DNA from: Caldimonas mangrovi
GTDB taxonomy: Bacteria > Pseudomonadota > Gammaproteobacteria > Burkholderiales > Burkholderiaceae_C
Reading direction: 5' to 3'
DNA: 64,000 nucleotides
NCBI RefSeq assembly: GCF_023721835.1
Contig: NZ_JAMKFE010000003.1
Span: 429,756-493,755 of the forward strand
The first letter of the stretch is position 1. Each line of letters starts with the position of its first letter. The position numbers and the translations under genes are program-made. The notes under the pieces were generated by a model. That model did not search any database, had not been told where the DNA came from, and saw only the letters and a program-made list of their open reading frames with translations. Shown piece by piece: positions 63,912 to 64,000 of the stretch.

Positions 63912-64000
63912 GTCAGGGCTCCGCCATGGAGGCCTGATTGGCGAGATGCCGCCAGTAGTTTGCCTCAGCCTCGGCTGGCGGGATGTAGCCGATGGGCTCC
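63874..64000 (-). mobile_element. Second IS3-type element, left end (continues outside window)
   Basis: A terminal repeat TGAATCGCCCCGTGTTTCGC begins at 63874, related to but distinct from the repeats of the IS at 61431-62665. A transposase C-terminus on the minus strand follows. The element enters the 3' end of tnsA. Confidence 0.75.
63913..63999 (-). CDS. IS3-family transposase OrfB, C-terminal fragment (continues outside window)
   Basis: Twenty-eight codons are visible, starting EPIGYIPPAEAEANYW and ending MAEP before a TGA. The IGYIPPAEAE tail is typical of IS3-family OrfB proteins. The gene reads from outside the window toward tnsA. Confidence 0.75.
   Translation of the reverse strand, partial: EPIGYIPPAEAEANYWRHLANQASMAEP

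Larger units (their letters stand above)
53836..64000 (+). mobile_element. Tn7-like transposon inserted at the glmS attachment site (distal end outside window)
   Basis: A TGTGCGCGG terminus begins 24 bases after the glmS stop, the distance at which Tn7 inserts. Repeats follow, then cargo with lower GC content than the core, and a tnsA-like gene at 63048. tnsB, tnsC and a tniQ/tnsD gene are expected beyond the window. In canonical Tn7 the glmS-side end is the right end with tnsA close to it. Here ~9 kb of cargo and an IS lie between them, so either the cargo sits on the unusual side or the orientation is reversed. Confidence 0.8.

Noticed and set aside
1..64000. CRISPR array
   Set aside because: The only short tandem repeats are the transposon-end sites, which are imperfect and have almost no spacers; no cas genes are present.

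Overview
The window is high-GC DNA of a Gram-negative betaproteobacterium, most likely Burkholderiales. The evidence is the gene families and their order: yajC-secD-secF, DUF1631, smg-dprA-LysM divergent from def-fmt-htpX, folB-ttcA, a cysteine-rich CWC protein behind glmU, and an Lrp/AsnC regulator divergent from glmS. Genus assignment is inference; no rRNA is present.

Layout of the core chromosome (1-53811). A truncated M48 peptidase is followed by a flavocytochrome-c sulfide dehydrogenase-like pair (1446-3037), rsmB, a DUF4390 protein, an NtrY/NtrX-like two-component pair and tRNA-Phe. Next come a putative glycosidase-like lipoprotein, a MarR-type regulator, two tandem TRAP-type solute-binding proteins without a permease, and two tandem GGDEF proteins, the first carrying an apparent frameshift. 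The Sec accessory operon and a DUF1631 gene follow; the 3' end of the DUF1631 gene and the repeat behind it are tandemly duplicated. After this lie smg-dprA-LysM (minus strand), def-fmt-htpX, a TfoX-like protein, LysR, 5-FTHF cyclo-ligase, slt, an SDR, GST, a PEP-CTERM protein, cca, a DUF945 protein, a MidA-like methyltransferase, an FolM-like SDR, folB, ttcA, glmU, Tat-exported DUF1800/DUF1501 proteins, a large di-heme/discoidin lipoprotein, and glmS.

Accessory region (53836-64000 and beyond). Twenty-four bases after the glmS stop there is a sequence resembling a Tn7 terminus, followed by at least four and probably five tandem ~18-bp repeats that look like TnsB sites. A tnsA-like gene lies at 63048. 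This is a Tn7-like transposon in attTn7 whose distal part is outside the window. Its cargo is (i) a small CxxC/CxxC protein under a promoter overlapped by a LexA-type box; (ii) a Ser/Thr protein kinase with an unrecognised 156-aa partner; (iii) a stand-alone AcpS-type phosphopantetheinyl transferase; and (iv) a compact minus-strand operon: unknown ORF, XRE repressor, ImmA/IrrE protease, thymidylate-synthase-like protein, a protein of the 5-hmdU-DNA-kinase-helical-domain family, and a MazG-like pyrophosphohydrolase. The operon promoter is overlaid by three regularly spaced half-sites.

My working model, which is inference, is that the operon makes or handles a modified pyrimidine nucleotide. 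The repressor and protease would gate its expression, and the cassette would serve in phage conflict as transposon cargo. A complete IS3-family element (61431-62665) sits between the operon and tnsA. A second IS3-type element enters at 63874 and truncates tnsA.
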